Positions 22,733 through 34,135 of a stretch of DNA of 64,000 bases are shown piece by piece. The notes under the pieces are model-generated. The model made no database searches and was not told the DNA's origin. It saw only the letters and a program-made list of their open reading frames with translations. Origin of the DNA: Hybos culiciformis (Eukaryota > Arthropoda > Insecta > Diptera > Hybotidae); NCBI GenBank assembly GCA_964007475.1, contig OZ023273.1, positions 103,042,485 to 103,106,484 of the forward strand. Direction: 5' to 3'. The first letter of the stretch is position 1; every line of letters begins with the position of its first letter. The position numbers and the translations under genes were made by a program.

Positions 22733-22948
22733 CATAGATTAAGAATACAGAAAGATGGGAGCTTCATACAACATTATTTTTGGTATTTTTATGTGAATGT
22801 GTTAGTAAAACAAAATAAAATACGTGATAATTATCAATGTATGAAAAGAATTTTATTTAGTTTTACTAACACATTCACATAAAAATACCAAAAAAGGCTG
22901 AACAAATGTTGTATGAAGCTTCCAATCTTTCTGTGTTCTTAATCTATG
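22733..22948. mobile_element. Hairpin MITE with 7-bp TSD
   Basis: A 216-bp inverted repeat begins CATAGATTAAGAA and ends TTCTTAATCTATG. The arms, about 100 bp, include GTTAGTAAAAC/GTTTTACTAAC and ACATTCACATAAAAATACC. It is flanked by a perfect 7-bp duplication CTAAAAT (22726-22732, 22949-22955). No coding. Confidence 0.85.
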
Positions 22949-22955
22949 CTAAAAT

Positions 22956-24721
22956 CTAATTGCGACCACTGGGTTAGAACCAAAAGATCTTTCCGAATCT
23001 TGTAAAATGAAATTTTTGAGACCCATTTTGTGTTCCACGAAATTGCACTTTTTGGGGTACAATGCACGAAACTGCACGTTTTAGATTTTTTGCAAAACAG
23101 TGCACTTTTAAAGTTTTTGGACACAATTATTTATAAAATTAATGAAACTTAAAAAACAGTACGTAGAGTATGTATGTTTCAAATTAAAATTTTTATTTTT
23201 GTTTTATTGCTATAAGAACTCTATGTTTCAAGATAAAATTTTACTTTTTATTAGTGATGCAGCGCCGTATATGATAAAAACAGAACATTCGCTATACTTT
23301 GAAGAAAAAAAAATCGTTTTTTTAAATTGTATTTCCTAAATATTTTTCTTTTCGATTTACCTACAGGCTTTTAAGTTTTTTATTGCACTTTTTTGTACGT
23401 TTTGCGCTTTAAATTGCACGTTTTCAGATTTTGATTGACGAAATTCCGCTCTCTAATTATAATATTTGGTTTACCATGATGGAAATTCCTTACATTTCTG
23501 TTTATTCAAATTATTTTTTTAAATAAAAACAAAATAATGAACTTAAACCTTAAAACCTACAAATAATAAATTACATTTGTCTAAAACGGATATACATTAT
23601 AATGATATGTATTATTTTTTGTTTGAATTAGAAATACACAATAACTTAAACAAAAGTATCAAAATAAATATAATTATTTCAAATATTTAATTTATTATTA
23701 TTATTATTGAAATTCACAAAACAATAATAATAATTGTATATACAAATTTTATTTGAATTGCATGGGAATTTAAGCATATAATATAAATGTCAAATATAAA
23801 AGTCATAAATCAAAATAGAAAATATTAAGATAAATCTATTAAAATAAAATTTATATCATGTTCAAAACCTAAAATTTAAACTAAAAAATTTTATAGTCTT
23901 AGCAGATCTGTTCACACCAGTAATAAGCACAAACCTAAACAAAATTAAACAAGCAACTTAAAATTTATTCATTATTTATTGTTTATAAATTTATTATTAT
24001 GATTTTTTCGTATGAGTAAACAATTTTTGGTTTTTTGTCAACACTATTTATTTTGCCTGACCTCATCTTATCTTATATTTTTGTTGTTAATATTTAACCA
24101 TCAGCAGCCTATTAATGTGTTATGTCAAAGAATAATATTCAGTGACTGTAAAAAGATTTTAACAATTTTTATTTCTGAATATATGAATTATAAAATATAA
24201 TTCAATTTAATATCGTCAATTGAATTGAAACATCATGTTTCTTTAATATTTATTTGTCTATGTGAATATTCTAGAGACTATTTTTATTAATGCGTATTTG
24301 TCGATAGATAAAAAATTTAAGGGTTAATTTTTGCTTCTTAATTTTTTTAAAATAAGACAAATAATATAATAAAGAACCTTTTGTAAGATTGTATTGATTT
24401 ACCTAAAATAGTTTGGAGCTTTTTAAAGTACCTGCAATCAACTTCTTAGTCTGCGACATTCGGAAGGAGAACGACGAATATTTGCCGTGAGAAAAAACAA
24501 GTAAAAAAAAACATTATACAAACAAACTTACTTTGTTTTTTATGTTGAACCATTTTGTATCTTTTGCCATTTAAACTCGAATTATTTTAAAGCAAAAGTC
24601 AGCACTATGCCATTCATTTGAATAGGGAAAGAAGAATAATTCAATTCATAATTTCCAACAAAAAATTTTGCATATCTGTTGTCGAAACAAAGTTCAAAGT
24701 TAGAATGTTTTTATTCAGTAT
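22956..24721. other. AT-rich spacer
   Basis: No gene is recognised. At 23030-23110 and 23380-23430 TTGCAC and ACGTTTT motifs recur, perhaps the edge of a degraded repeat. The open frames at 22939-23124 (minus) and 23142-23339 (plus) match nothing I know. Confidence 0.45.
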
Positions 24722-24768
24722 AATAGTAGATTATTGAATATGTAAACTAAATTTGTTATTAATTAAGA

Positions 24769-24879
24769 GTTCTGTATACACAAAAATACATTGACACGAG
24801 TCAATACTTATATCACGAGACCGAAGGTCGAGTGATATAAATTGACAAGTGTCAATGTATTTTTGTGTAAATACAGAAC
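24769..24879. repeat. Hairpin in left arm of element A
   Basis: GTTCTGTAT...ATACAGAAC encloses ACACAAAAATACATTGACAC pairing with GTGTCAATGTATTTTTGTGT, then TTATATCACGAG/CGAGTGATATAA around ACCGAAGGT. A 111-bp stem-loop, well conserved in the other arms of the family. Confidence 0.85.
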
Positions 24880-25071
24880 GAGTTGTATAACAAATTTTGT
24901 TTACATATCCAATATACTGTTTTAATGCGTAGGGGAGAGGTAGAAGCAAAGAGAGAATATTTTTTTTTCTCATTTTTTCTCTTTTTTTTTTTTTGTATTT
25001 GGCTGTATTGAAATATTTTGAGAGATATTATGTTTGTTAGGTATTACGTAATATTCAATACGAAACATCTA

Positions 25072-25190
25072 AATGATTTCATTATTTACGCTGATGCATC
25101 TAAATTTTTTCATTATATGCGCTGATGCATCTAAATTTTTTCATTATTTACGCAGATGCATCTAAATGATTGCATGTGTATTGACGCATA
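25072..25190. repeat. Tandem repeats, period about 32 bp, in left arm
   Basis: The unit ATCTAAATGATTTCATTATT plus TACGCTGATGC is repeated about three and a half times, as at 51359-51455 in element B. It is followed by the conserved GATTGCATGTGTATTGACGC block. Confidence 0.8.
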
Positions 25191-25664
25191 TAATACTCCA
25201 TTTAGTGATCTAAATTCTATAGCACTAAATACAACATAACGATCCCCAACGCATTAAAAGTATTTAATATTCTTATTTGTATATAATTCTACTACTTTAA
25301 TATTTACAAACCTAAGTAATTTTTATTTATAAAAAAAACATATCAATGTTCATCATGTCCAGTTCAATCATTTCCGTATTTAAATTCATTTATTGTACAA
25401 AATGTAAATAGTATATTTCATAAAAAAAATTTCAATAAAAAGGATATCATTTGATGGATAATGGATTTTAGCACCTGATATTTTTTTTTTGCTCATCCCG
25501 TAAATTTGTAGCATTATTTGATATAAAAATATAACAAAATTATAGAATTCATACTCATAATTCGAAATTGTAAAACTTTATATTCACGTTATATATTCAA
25601 ATTTAAATTTAGTTTGAACCGAAGTACATAAAGATATACCAATATACCTACCATAAGTCATATT

Positions 25665-28600
25665 AATATTTTTATTTATTTATTTATTTTCGTTTAATTC
25701 AAACTATTACAAAAAAATTCTTAATTCTTAAAACATTATTTGTGTTTAAATTTAATTTAATTTTAAGTGTACAAAAGTTTTATTTTTAAACTATCCTTTG
25801 TCAAAGAAAAATCATAATGTGTTTGTACCTATTACATATCGTAAGCATTCTGTTAATAGGTTCGTGTTGTCCGTAATTTGTTCTGTGGTTTTTAGTTGTA
25901 AACAAATTCGTGTTACGAAGTCGGGGAATGGATCGGAAATTGATTTGTTGGGGGATGAATGAAGAGTTAATTTTCTTGTTCAGGGATTGCGATATAAAAA
26001 TGATCAGCTCTTCACGTCTTTTCTTTAATGATACCATATATTTATCAATTTTAATCTATCTTCATAGGGAGGCAGTACTAAGGAATCAGTCCAAGGTAGG
26101 TGTCTAAGAGCAAATCTTAGAAAATTTATCTGAATGGACTCTATCCGTTCTACGTGAGTTTGATAATAGGGTGACCATAATTGGGTAGCGTGTTCTAAAT
26201 TAGGGCGAACAATCGGTGTGTAGGGTTGTTTTAAGATATAAGGATCATTAAATTCACGGGACCATATTTTTACAAAGCCAAGGACTTATTTATAATATTT
26301 TCAAAGTGAAATTTAAATGATAACTTTTCGTCAAAAATTAAGCCCAAGTCCTTGAAGGTGGTTACTTTACTCAACTGCACATTATTAATAGAATAATTAT
26401 AAAGAATAGGATTTTGACGACGAGAATAAGTCATATACGCGCATTTTGGAATGTTAAGTGAAAGATTATTTTAAGTGAAAGATTATTTGAGCGACACCAG
26501 ATGAAAAATCGATTCAAGTCCTGCTGAAGACAAATAGCTCTTGCGAAGAATTAATTCTTTTAAAAATCTTCATGTCGTCCGCGTAGATTTGGAGTTTACT
26601 ATTAGTTACTAACGTCGTTTATGGAGATTATGAATAAAAGGGGCCCTAGAAGACTTCGTTGAGGGACACCTGACAGAGCCTCATACTCAGATGATTCTGC
26701 AGACCTGAACATGACGGTATAGTACGATCTTTTAAGTAAGAACTGACCCATTCTATGAAGTAATAAGGGAATTTAAGTTTTTTCAACTTAAACAAAATCA
26801 CTTCAAATGGCAGAAGGTCAAAGGCTTTACTAAGATCTGTATATATCACGTCAGTTTGGGAACCAGCTTCCATTGTCTCTATCAGAGAAGAAGAAGTTGT
26901 TTCAATAAGATTGGTCACTGTCGATCTACCTTTCATGAAACCATGCTCAATAGGAATTAAAAAGTTAGTACAATGAGAGTAGATTAAATCATAAAGGAGT
27001 TCAAGAAGTTTACGGATGGGTGACAAACTAACAATAGGTCGATAGTTCTAACATGTTGCTTTGGTCCCTTTTTATGGGTAGGTTTAATGAACGATTTTTT
27101 TCCAAACATTTGGAATTTACTATGAGATAAGGAAAAGTTAAAAAAAAGATGAGAGTGGGGCAGCTAATGATTGGGAACACTGTTTGAGTACAATTTCCGG
27201 GACACCGTCAGGACTAGGACAAGTATTATTGCTAAGTTTTTCCAAATATTTCTGTAATTCGGAGGTGTCAAACTAAAGGTTAAGGTTAGGAATTTGTATA
27301 GAATCGTTCATATGAGCGAAGTCGTTTCTGTTTATAGTAAAGTGAGAATCATTAAAGGAGTTGGAGAAAAAGGTCTTGAAGAATTCAGAAATAATTTTAG
27401 GGTCATTACTTTTTCGTCCATTAAACTCTAGAAACGTAGGAAATTGGTCGGATTTTGTTTTATAATTTACAAATTTCCAAAACAATTTTTGGGTCATTTT
27501 TAATATTACTTGACATTTCGATTATGTAGTTTCAGTAGCTCAGCTCTGTGGAATCTCTGAATTCGTTGGACAGACTCACGAAAACCAAATAATCATCGTT
27601 ACTTTTAGATTTAAGATATGACCGCCAAGCTTTTTTTTTTTTATTTCTAAGTTTTTTCAAGTTAGAATTAAGCCATGTAGGACTTGAATTCCAACTCATG
27701 TCACTGACCAGGGAACAAATTGCTTGAAGGCGTCATGTAAGATCATATAAAAATTCGAAGTAATGATTTCAATATCTACATTTTCGAACAATGTAGAGAA
27801 ATCATGTGCATTGAAAAAAATTTTGAATTCTTCGAAATTTGCTTTACTAAATTTAAATTTGCAAACTTTAGCTGCGTGAGGTTCTGATGGAGGATTCGTA
27901 CAAAAGGAAAAGCTAATAGGGGAATGAAAAGGGTCAATATTAGTTAGGGGTATAACATTATCATTGAAAATAATATTGTTCCAATCAGAAACAAAGATAA
28001 GATCAAGCTGTCTAGAAATACGCTTTTTTATCTTTGATACTTGTTGCAGGGAGTGACTGCTCAGAGTGTCGATAACAGGGAATCAGTATTGTGGGTGATA
28101 TTATCCGGAACCTGATACGGTTCTTCGTCATAGGGGGACCATTTTAAGGTAGGTAAGTTGAAGTCCCACAAAAAATAATTTCGTCTGAAGAATCAAGAAG
28201 AGGAATTATATCTTCGACTGAATTCAAAACGCTGGAATAAATGTCAGTGTTGGAATTTGGAGGAATGTAACAACAGAGAGTGAAGACAGATTTTGCATTA
28301 AATTCAACTTTGAATGGTATGAGGGGAAGAGAGGATATTGTAATAAGGTGGGGTTGGTCGATAAAATATGAAGGATGAGGGAGTAAAGGATGGTGTGTTG
28401 GGTTTTGGGTCGGATGGTGTGTTGAGTTTTGGGTCGTTGTGACAAGAGGGGGAATATTTAATGATATAGAAGGGATAATGTTTTTTGTGGTTTTATATGG
28501 ATTAATAACTTCTCCAGGATTGAAATTAGCATATTTGGAGGTGTTAGTGTAGTCTTTTGTTATTTGTGTTTTTAGTGTTAGAATTAGAATTAGATTTAGT

Positions 28601-28700
28601 GTTAGTGTAGTTTTTTTTGTTTGGTTTTTTGTGTTAGAATTAGAATTAGATTTAGAATTATAAGTAGAATCAAGTTCATTTCTCTCTTCATTGTTCCATA
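25665..28700 (-). pseudogene. Jockey/CR1-type LINE remnant (endonuclease plus RT)
   Basis: Reading the minus strand from 28700 down: an N-rich low-complexity start, then an apurinic-type endonuclease piece with CCYIPPNSNTDIYSS, FCGDFNLP (broken by a 1-nt deletion near 28170) and RQLDLIFVSDWNN; a linker FWKFVNYKTKSDQFP; the reverse transcriptase with EHGFMKGRSTVTNLIE and DVIYTDLSKAFD (26646-27026), GVPQRSLLGPLLF, LQIYADDMKIF (the YADD catalytic box) and LGLIFDEKLSFKFH; and the C-terminal RPNLEHATQLWSP. It ends with a tail of TAAA-type repeats (25671-25690). Many frameshifts and stops; ORF1 is not seen, so it is probably 5'-truncated. It sits between the arms of element A. Confidence 0.85.
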
Positions 28701-28831
28701 TTGAAAGATATTAGACATATTGAAATCAGACGGCCTTTTACTTTGCAAAATCATGAGGTGGAGACTGACAAAATTTTAGATCCCAGCTTTCTAGAAAATA
28801 ATTAGCTGAACAAAATTTGGTTACAATAAGG

Positions 28832-29080
28832 CTCTAAAAGAAAGAGAAATTAAAATAAAATTAACGTGGAAAATTTCCCTTTTTTTCTTTTATCACTAAA
28901 AGAAAGAGAAATTAAAATAAAATTAACGTGGAACATTTCCCTTTTTTTCTTTTATCTCTAAAAGAAAGAGAAATTAAAATAAAATTAACGTGGAAAATTT
29001 CCCTTTTTTTCTTTTATCTCTAAAAGAAAGAGAAATTAAAATAAAATGAATGGAACATTTTCCTTTTTTCCTTTTTAATT
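28832..29080. repeat. Tandem repeat, period 62 bp, four copies
   Basis: Units begin CTAAAAGAAAGAGAAATT at 28834, 28896, 28958 and 29020. Each contains AAATTAACGTGGAA and a pyrimidine run. The first three are nearly identical; the fourth is shortened (AAATGAATGGAAC). Confidence 0.95.
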
Positions 29081-29146
29081 ATAAATTATCTCTATATTCT
29101 CTCTTTGCAACTACCTCTCCCCTACGCATTAAAGCAGTATATAAGA

Positions 29147-29568
29147 ATGTGGGTGAAGTTAGCCATAAATTGCCAGCCATAAAAGTTGCGCAAACGAAAT
29201 TTTTTTTTTATTTTAATTTTCGGTATGGCAGTGTGCGAAGTTAGCCATAAATTGCCAGCCATAAAAGTTGCGCAAACGAAATTTTTAATAATTTTTAATT
29301 TTTGTATGGCAGCTATCACAACCAGTGCAGGGACACTAATGCCACTTTGGCTCAAGTTGGATCAAAGCCCAACCAATATTCCCCCATTCGACGATTTTCG
29401 ATACCAGTCTTCTGGCATGTTCAAAATCCTTCTGAAAAAAAAAAAAAAAAAAAAAAAAATTTTGTATGGCAGCTACCACAACCAGGCCAGGGACACTCAT
29501 GTTGCTTTGGCCCAAGTTGGACCAAAGCAACATGAGTGTCCCTGGCCTGGTTGTGGTAGCTGCCATAC

Positions 29569-29602
<34 letters not shown>

Positions 29603-29889
29603 CAGAAGGATTTTGAACATGCCAGAAGACTGGTATCGAAAATCGTCGAATGGGGGAATATTGGTTGGGCTTTGATCCAACTTGAGCCAAAGTGGCATTA
29701 GTGTCCCTGCACTGGTTGTGATAGCTGCCATACAAAATTAAAAATTATTAAAAATTTCGTTTGCGCAACTTTTATGGCTGGCAATTTATGGCTAACTTCG
29801 CACACTGCCATACCGAAAATTAAAATAAAAAAAAAATTTCGTTTGCGCAACTTTTATGGCTGGCAATTTATGGCTAACTTCACCCACAT
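29147..29889. mobile_element. MULE-type foldback MITE with 9-bp TSD
   Basis: The 743-bp element begins ATGTGGGTGAAGTTAGCC and ends GGCTAACTTCACCCACAT. It is flanked by a perfect 9-bp duplication TATATAAGA (29138-29146, 29890-29898), the Mutator hallmark. The whole element is an almost perfect palindrome centred near 29518, with arms of about 365 bp. Inside each arm, a unit of about 45 bp (GAAGTTAGCCATAAATTGCC...) occurs twice and a TATGGCAGCTA...CAGGGACACT unit occurs twice, with a run of A (left) or T (right) of more than 20. The overlapping open frames on both strands (e.g. 29186-29701 plus, 29336-29731 minus) are mirror readings of the palindrome, not genes. The target was the right arm of element A. 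Confidence 0.92.
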
Positions 29890-30031
29890 TATATAAGATA
29901 TGTTAACAAAATTTGTTATAAATATACCTTCGGTCTCGTGATATAATTTTGACTCGTGTCTATGTGTTTGTGTGTATAGACACCTCGTAATTAATTACAA
30001 ATTTAGTTAACATATATTATAATCTACTATT

Positions 30032-30305
30032 ATGTACATGAAATATTTAAAAATTCCTTACTAAATGTGAACAAAATTTAGTTTATTTCTAATTTTTATT
30101 TTTAGTTAAGTTTTATCTCAAAATCATTTCCCAATAACAATGTTCTTTCCTAGAAGAAAATTACATACATTAATACATAAACTATATGGGTACTGTGTAT
30201 AGTAAGCTTTATTTTACTTCAACTCAAAATTATTTATTGGTTGCAAAGATATTAAAACATATTTAACTTTTAAATGTAAGATTGACTTTTTCGAAGTATA
30301 TTTGT

Positions 30306-30352
<47 letters not shown>

Positions 30353-31217
30353 CTTTTTCTATCACAACTTACATTAATTATATTCACATGCTTGAGAACT
30401 CCATCTAATTTAAAATTTATATCTACATTCTATAAATGTGAAACATGATGTTAACAACCCAATATACCAAATTTAGGCAGTGAATAAAAAAGTATTATTT
30501 TAATAACTTTTCTATTTTAATTTTTCATTCCATTATATTTTACCCAATATTTTAAAACTAGCTTCATTCTATTTTCATTCAAATGCATACTGTACTGCTA
30601 TACATAGTTGAGTAGGTATATTAAGTTAATGCTTAAAAAGTATAAGCACATTGAATTTATTTTGTAAAAAATTTGATGCATAAAGTTTTTAAATAATATT
30701 TTCAAAATTTTTTGTACTTGTTAAATATGAAATGAAACTTATATTAACCTGATATCACTGAGTAATTTCGATAAAAAAATTATTTAAATTGTGAAATGAG
30801 ATTGTCTATCAATTTAATTTCAGAAAACTTTTCAATCGAAAAAAGAAATCTTAAATTAATATTGCATTGATAACATTAATATTACAAATTTACAGAAAAT
30901 ATAATTCTTAATTTAAATAAAGGTAATTCGTGGAAATGAAAACTATATAATTAATTTAATAATCTTACAATTCTCAAGTCAAAGGATAATAAATTAAAAT
31001 GTAAATCAACTTGAAACTAAAACAAGCATGTTTGTTTAATTATTGTTAATCCTCTACATTGTTTTATTTAATTATTATGTGAAAATCCGCATTAAGAAAA
31101 TATCACGTAAATAACTTCCAATTCAGTGCAAACTGCAAAACTATACAGAAAATAAATTCTGTCGAATGTTAAAATGATAATATTTGATAAGAAATTCAAT
31201 ATAACATTGATAAAATT
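30032..31217. other. AT-rich spacer with an (AT)20 microsatellite
   Basis: No gene. A pure AT dinucleotide run of 40 bp lies at 30311-30350. Confidence 0.7.
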
Positions 31218-34135
31218 CTAACGATGTACGCTTTATCTTTAACTGCACCTTTAATATAAAATCTCGATCGCGCTCTTGTTCTATCAGGTTTTACTCTTTG
31301 TATTTCGAATTCATCACAAATTAAAAAATATTCATTTTAATTTGAGCAATATTTTTATTGGATCATGCACTGCTTTACACGTAAACTTTAAATTTAATTT
31401 AAAAATTTATAAAATAGAGATAGTATTATGGAATATCAAAACATATAAATATTTTAAACATTTTTCGCTATAATTTTATTTTTTACTTTACTTTTATTCA
31501 AAATCTACAAATTATCCCAAGTTCTTATATTTGCTATTATTTTCATTTTTTGATAACTTATTCCTTTGGAAATTAAATATTATTACTCTGCTTATATGAA
31601 CCTCAAAATTTTAACTTCTGAAACAAATGTATTTTTAATTTCCACTTTGTGATTATCTAAAAGTTGATATTAAATAAATTTTTATGAAATTTTGTGCAAA
31701 AAAGTTAAATTTATTATGTCATTTCGGCTTCGATATGTTATTTATGCATCTTGAATTTACATAATATATTTTAAAGACGCATATATGATATACACAGTTG
31801 CAAACTATATGTTTTTTCAAGTTTAAAAAATTGCTTAAGATATTTATATCCAAAAAAATGGAAAATTATTCGAATTTATTTGATCGAACTAATAAAGTAC
31901 TACAAAGTTTTATTCCTTTGGTATCGGTAGATGAAAATAAATAAAAAACACAAGAGCTGTCATGGGACACCCGATTGGAACGTAGTTCCTTAGCGTACAT
32001 ATAAATAATTTTCATTTTTTATCAATTCAAAATTTTATTAATTTAAAAGAAACTTTTTTCTACTTTTCCCAGTTTTCTCTAATTTTGGACTGTTTTTCTG
32101 AAGTTCTTTTTTGACATCGAAAATTCAAAAAGCTAAAACTAACTACTCCCAGATGACCTTCAAATGGCATCTTTCGGAAATTTCGAAAAAAAGTTGTAAA
32201 AGTAGATTTTTGGAAAATAATTTTTTTCACAAACATTTACCTTAAAAAAAACATACAAAATTTTTATTTACATTGAAATTAGTACGAAAATCTGAACTTT
32301 ACTTGAACTATAAAATATATTAATTAGTTAATAATAAAAAATTAAATTTTCGAGATATTTTATTAATATTTTATAAAATCAAATAAAATTTAAGTTTATC
32401 AATTTTCATAACACGTTCAATAAAAAAATATTACTATTTGTCGCGAGAGGGACTGTTTACATTTTATCAAATCATATAAAATGTCGACGCTGTCATTCAA
32501 ATAAAATAACTTTATAAATTTTCATTTAAAATTCAATAAAAAACACAAGAACCGTCGCGGGACATCTGATAGATGTGAAACATCGGAATTATTTTGTACA
32601 GATAATATTGATAGATAACTTTGATATAATTTTTGATTTTTATTTTATAAATTTCATTGGATGTGTTCTATTCTTTATGTTTTATTTCCATTAATTATTA
32701 ATGCAAACCAACAAACACAATATTTATTAAAATAACTAAAAAATATTTAAATACTTAAATTTTTTAATAGCACGAACGAATTTCTTTAATGTATCATAAG
32801 ATTATAAGAAAATAAGTTTGGAAATGCTATTAGTTAGTTTTTTTGTATGAAAAAATCCAGTTTCTAAGTTAGTTCTTATTTCATTCGTACGACGGTGTAT
32901 GCCCAATAAATCTGTATGTATTTTAATAAATTTCCATTGTAGCATAATAAAGTCAACCACGGTTTTGCACTAAATGAAAAGACAACAAAAAGCGAAACAA
33001 ATAGTCCAATTTCAAACTTCCAAATTAGAATAATTAAAAAAATTTTAAAAAAATGTTTATTTAAAAAATAAAAAAATATTATTTTGCTTAAAAAAGTTTT
33101 GTGTTTTATTTAAAAAAAAAATTAATATTTAACATTCAAAAATAAAATATAGTGAATTAAAATAATTTTTAAAAAATTCATTATTTCAAAATTCATAAAA
33201 AAATTATTTTTTTTTACTTTTTTTTTATCATATGTTTAGCGACACTAAGTGTTCAAATTTTCAATAAATTTTTCCACAAGAGCGTCTGATAAGGAACTAC
33301 GTTCCAAAAATGTGCACTACTATATTTTAATCATTTTTTTAATGATTATTGAATTTTAATTGATTAATGCGTGTTGTATATACAAAACTAATATGTTTGT
33401 AATTTAATTAAATTTTAATCTTTTTTATTGAATGATTCTGTTGTACATCAACCCTTAATATAATATCCCTGTAATTCAGTTTGATTTATCCACTTGAATA
33501 GACAAATTTAAATATGAAATACGTATATGAAATTTTAAAATACTTAACTCCACACATAAGCTTACCTCAAAATAAAAGAATTATGTAATATTTTTCAAAA
33601 CACATCCTGTAATATTTATTATGCATTGTACAATGTACATGCATTAAATACTTGACTGATTACAAACATTTTGTTCCTTAAAATATAAATATTTATACTA
33701 AACTCCATTTATCATAATTCTTAAGATTAGTTAAATTAAAACATCTTCTTTTTTTAACATAATTATTCCATTTTTTTTCCCCTAAAATGGAATGTCTATT
33801 CAAAAAAAAATTTTAAATTCAGTTTCGGATTTAAATCAATTTACAATTAAAATCATATAGTTAATTTTAAAATCAACTATAAATATCCGATTACCATAAT
33901 TAATTATTTAAAATTTAAATAAAGCAATCAAAGAAAATAAACTAATAAGAGAAAAATATTTATACACACACAATTGTACTATTAAAAAAAAAGTTTATAA
34001 AAAGCTTTTATCAGAAAATAATAAAAAATAAAACTATTATACCTATACGTGACAAAATTAATATTTAAACGATTTTATTTTATTTTTGAGGAAAAAAATC
34101 AGTATCCTAAAAATCAATAGTACAGATATTGAATT
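31218..34135. repeat. Tandem segmental duplication, copy 1
   Basis: This 2.9-kb stretch starts TTCTAACGATGTACGC and is followed directly by a second copy starting TTCGAACGATGTGTGC (about 34134). It contains about 700 bp (31640-32340) missing from copy 2. That extra part holds GGAACGTAGTTCC near 31979, whose inverse GGAACTACGTTCC lies near 33294, perhaps TIRs of a decayed element. The 65-codon frame at 31276 lacks an ATG. Confidence 0.9.

Larger units (their letters stand above)
24722..30031. mobile_element. Long-TIR element A, hosting nested insertions
   Basis: The left end AATAGTAGATTA (24722) and right end TAATCTACTATT (30031) are perfect inverted repeats. The homology continues inward over more than 200 bp: GAGTTCTGTATACAC with a hairpin, then ACAAATTTTGTTTACATATC, CAGTATA, GCGTAGGGGAGAGGTAG and AAAGAGAGAATAT. 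The same design is found at 51049-53209. Between the arms lie a dead LINE (25665-28700), 62-bp tandem repeats and, inside the right arm, the MULE-type MITE at 29147-29889. No transposase of its own is recognised. The TSD is AT at most. That the two arms belong to one element is an inference from orientation and matching ends. Confidence 0.65.

Noticed and set aside
29186..29731. Several overlapping open frames of 70-170 residues on both strands
   Set aside because: They are mirror images produced by the foldback MITE, with K or F runs from the homopolymers.
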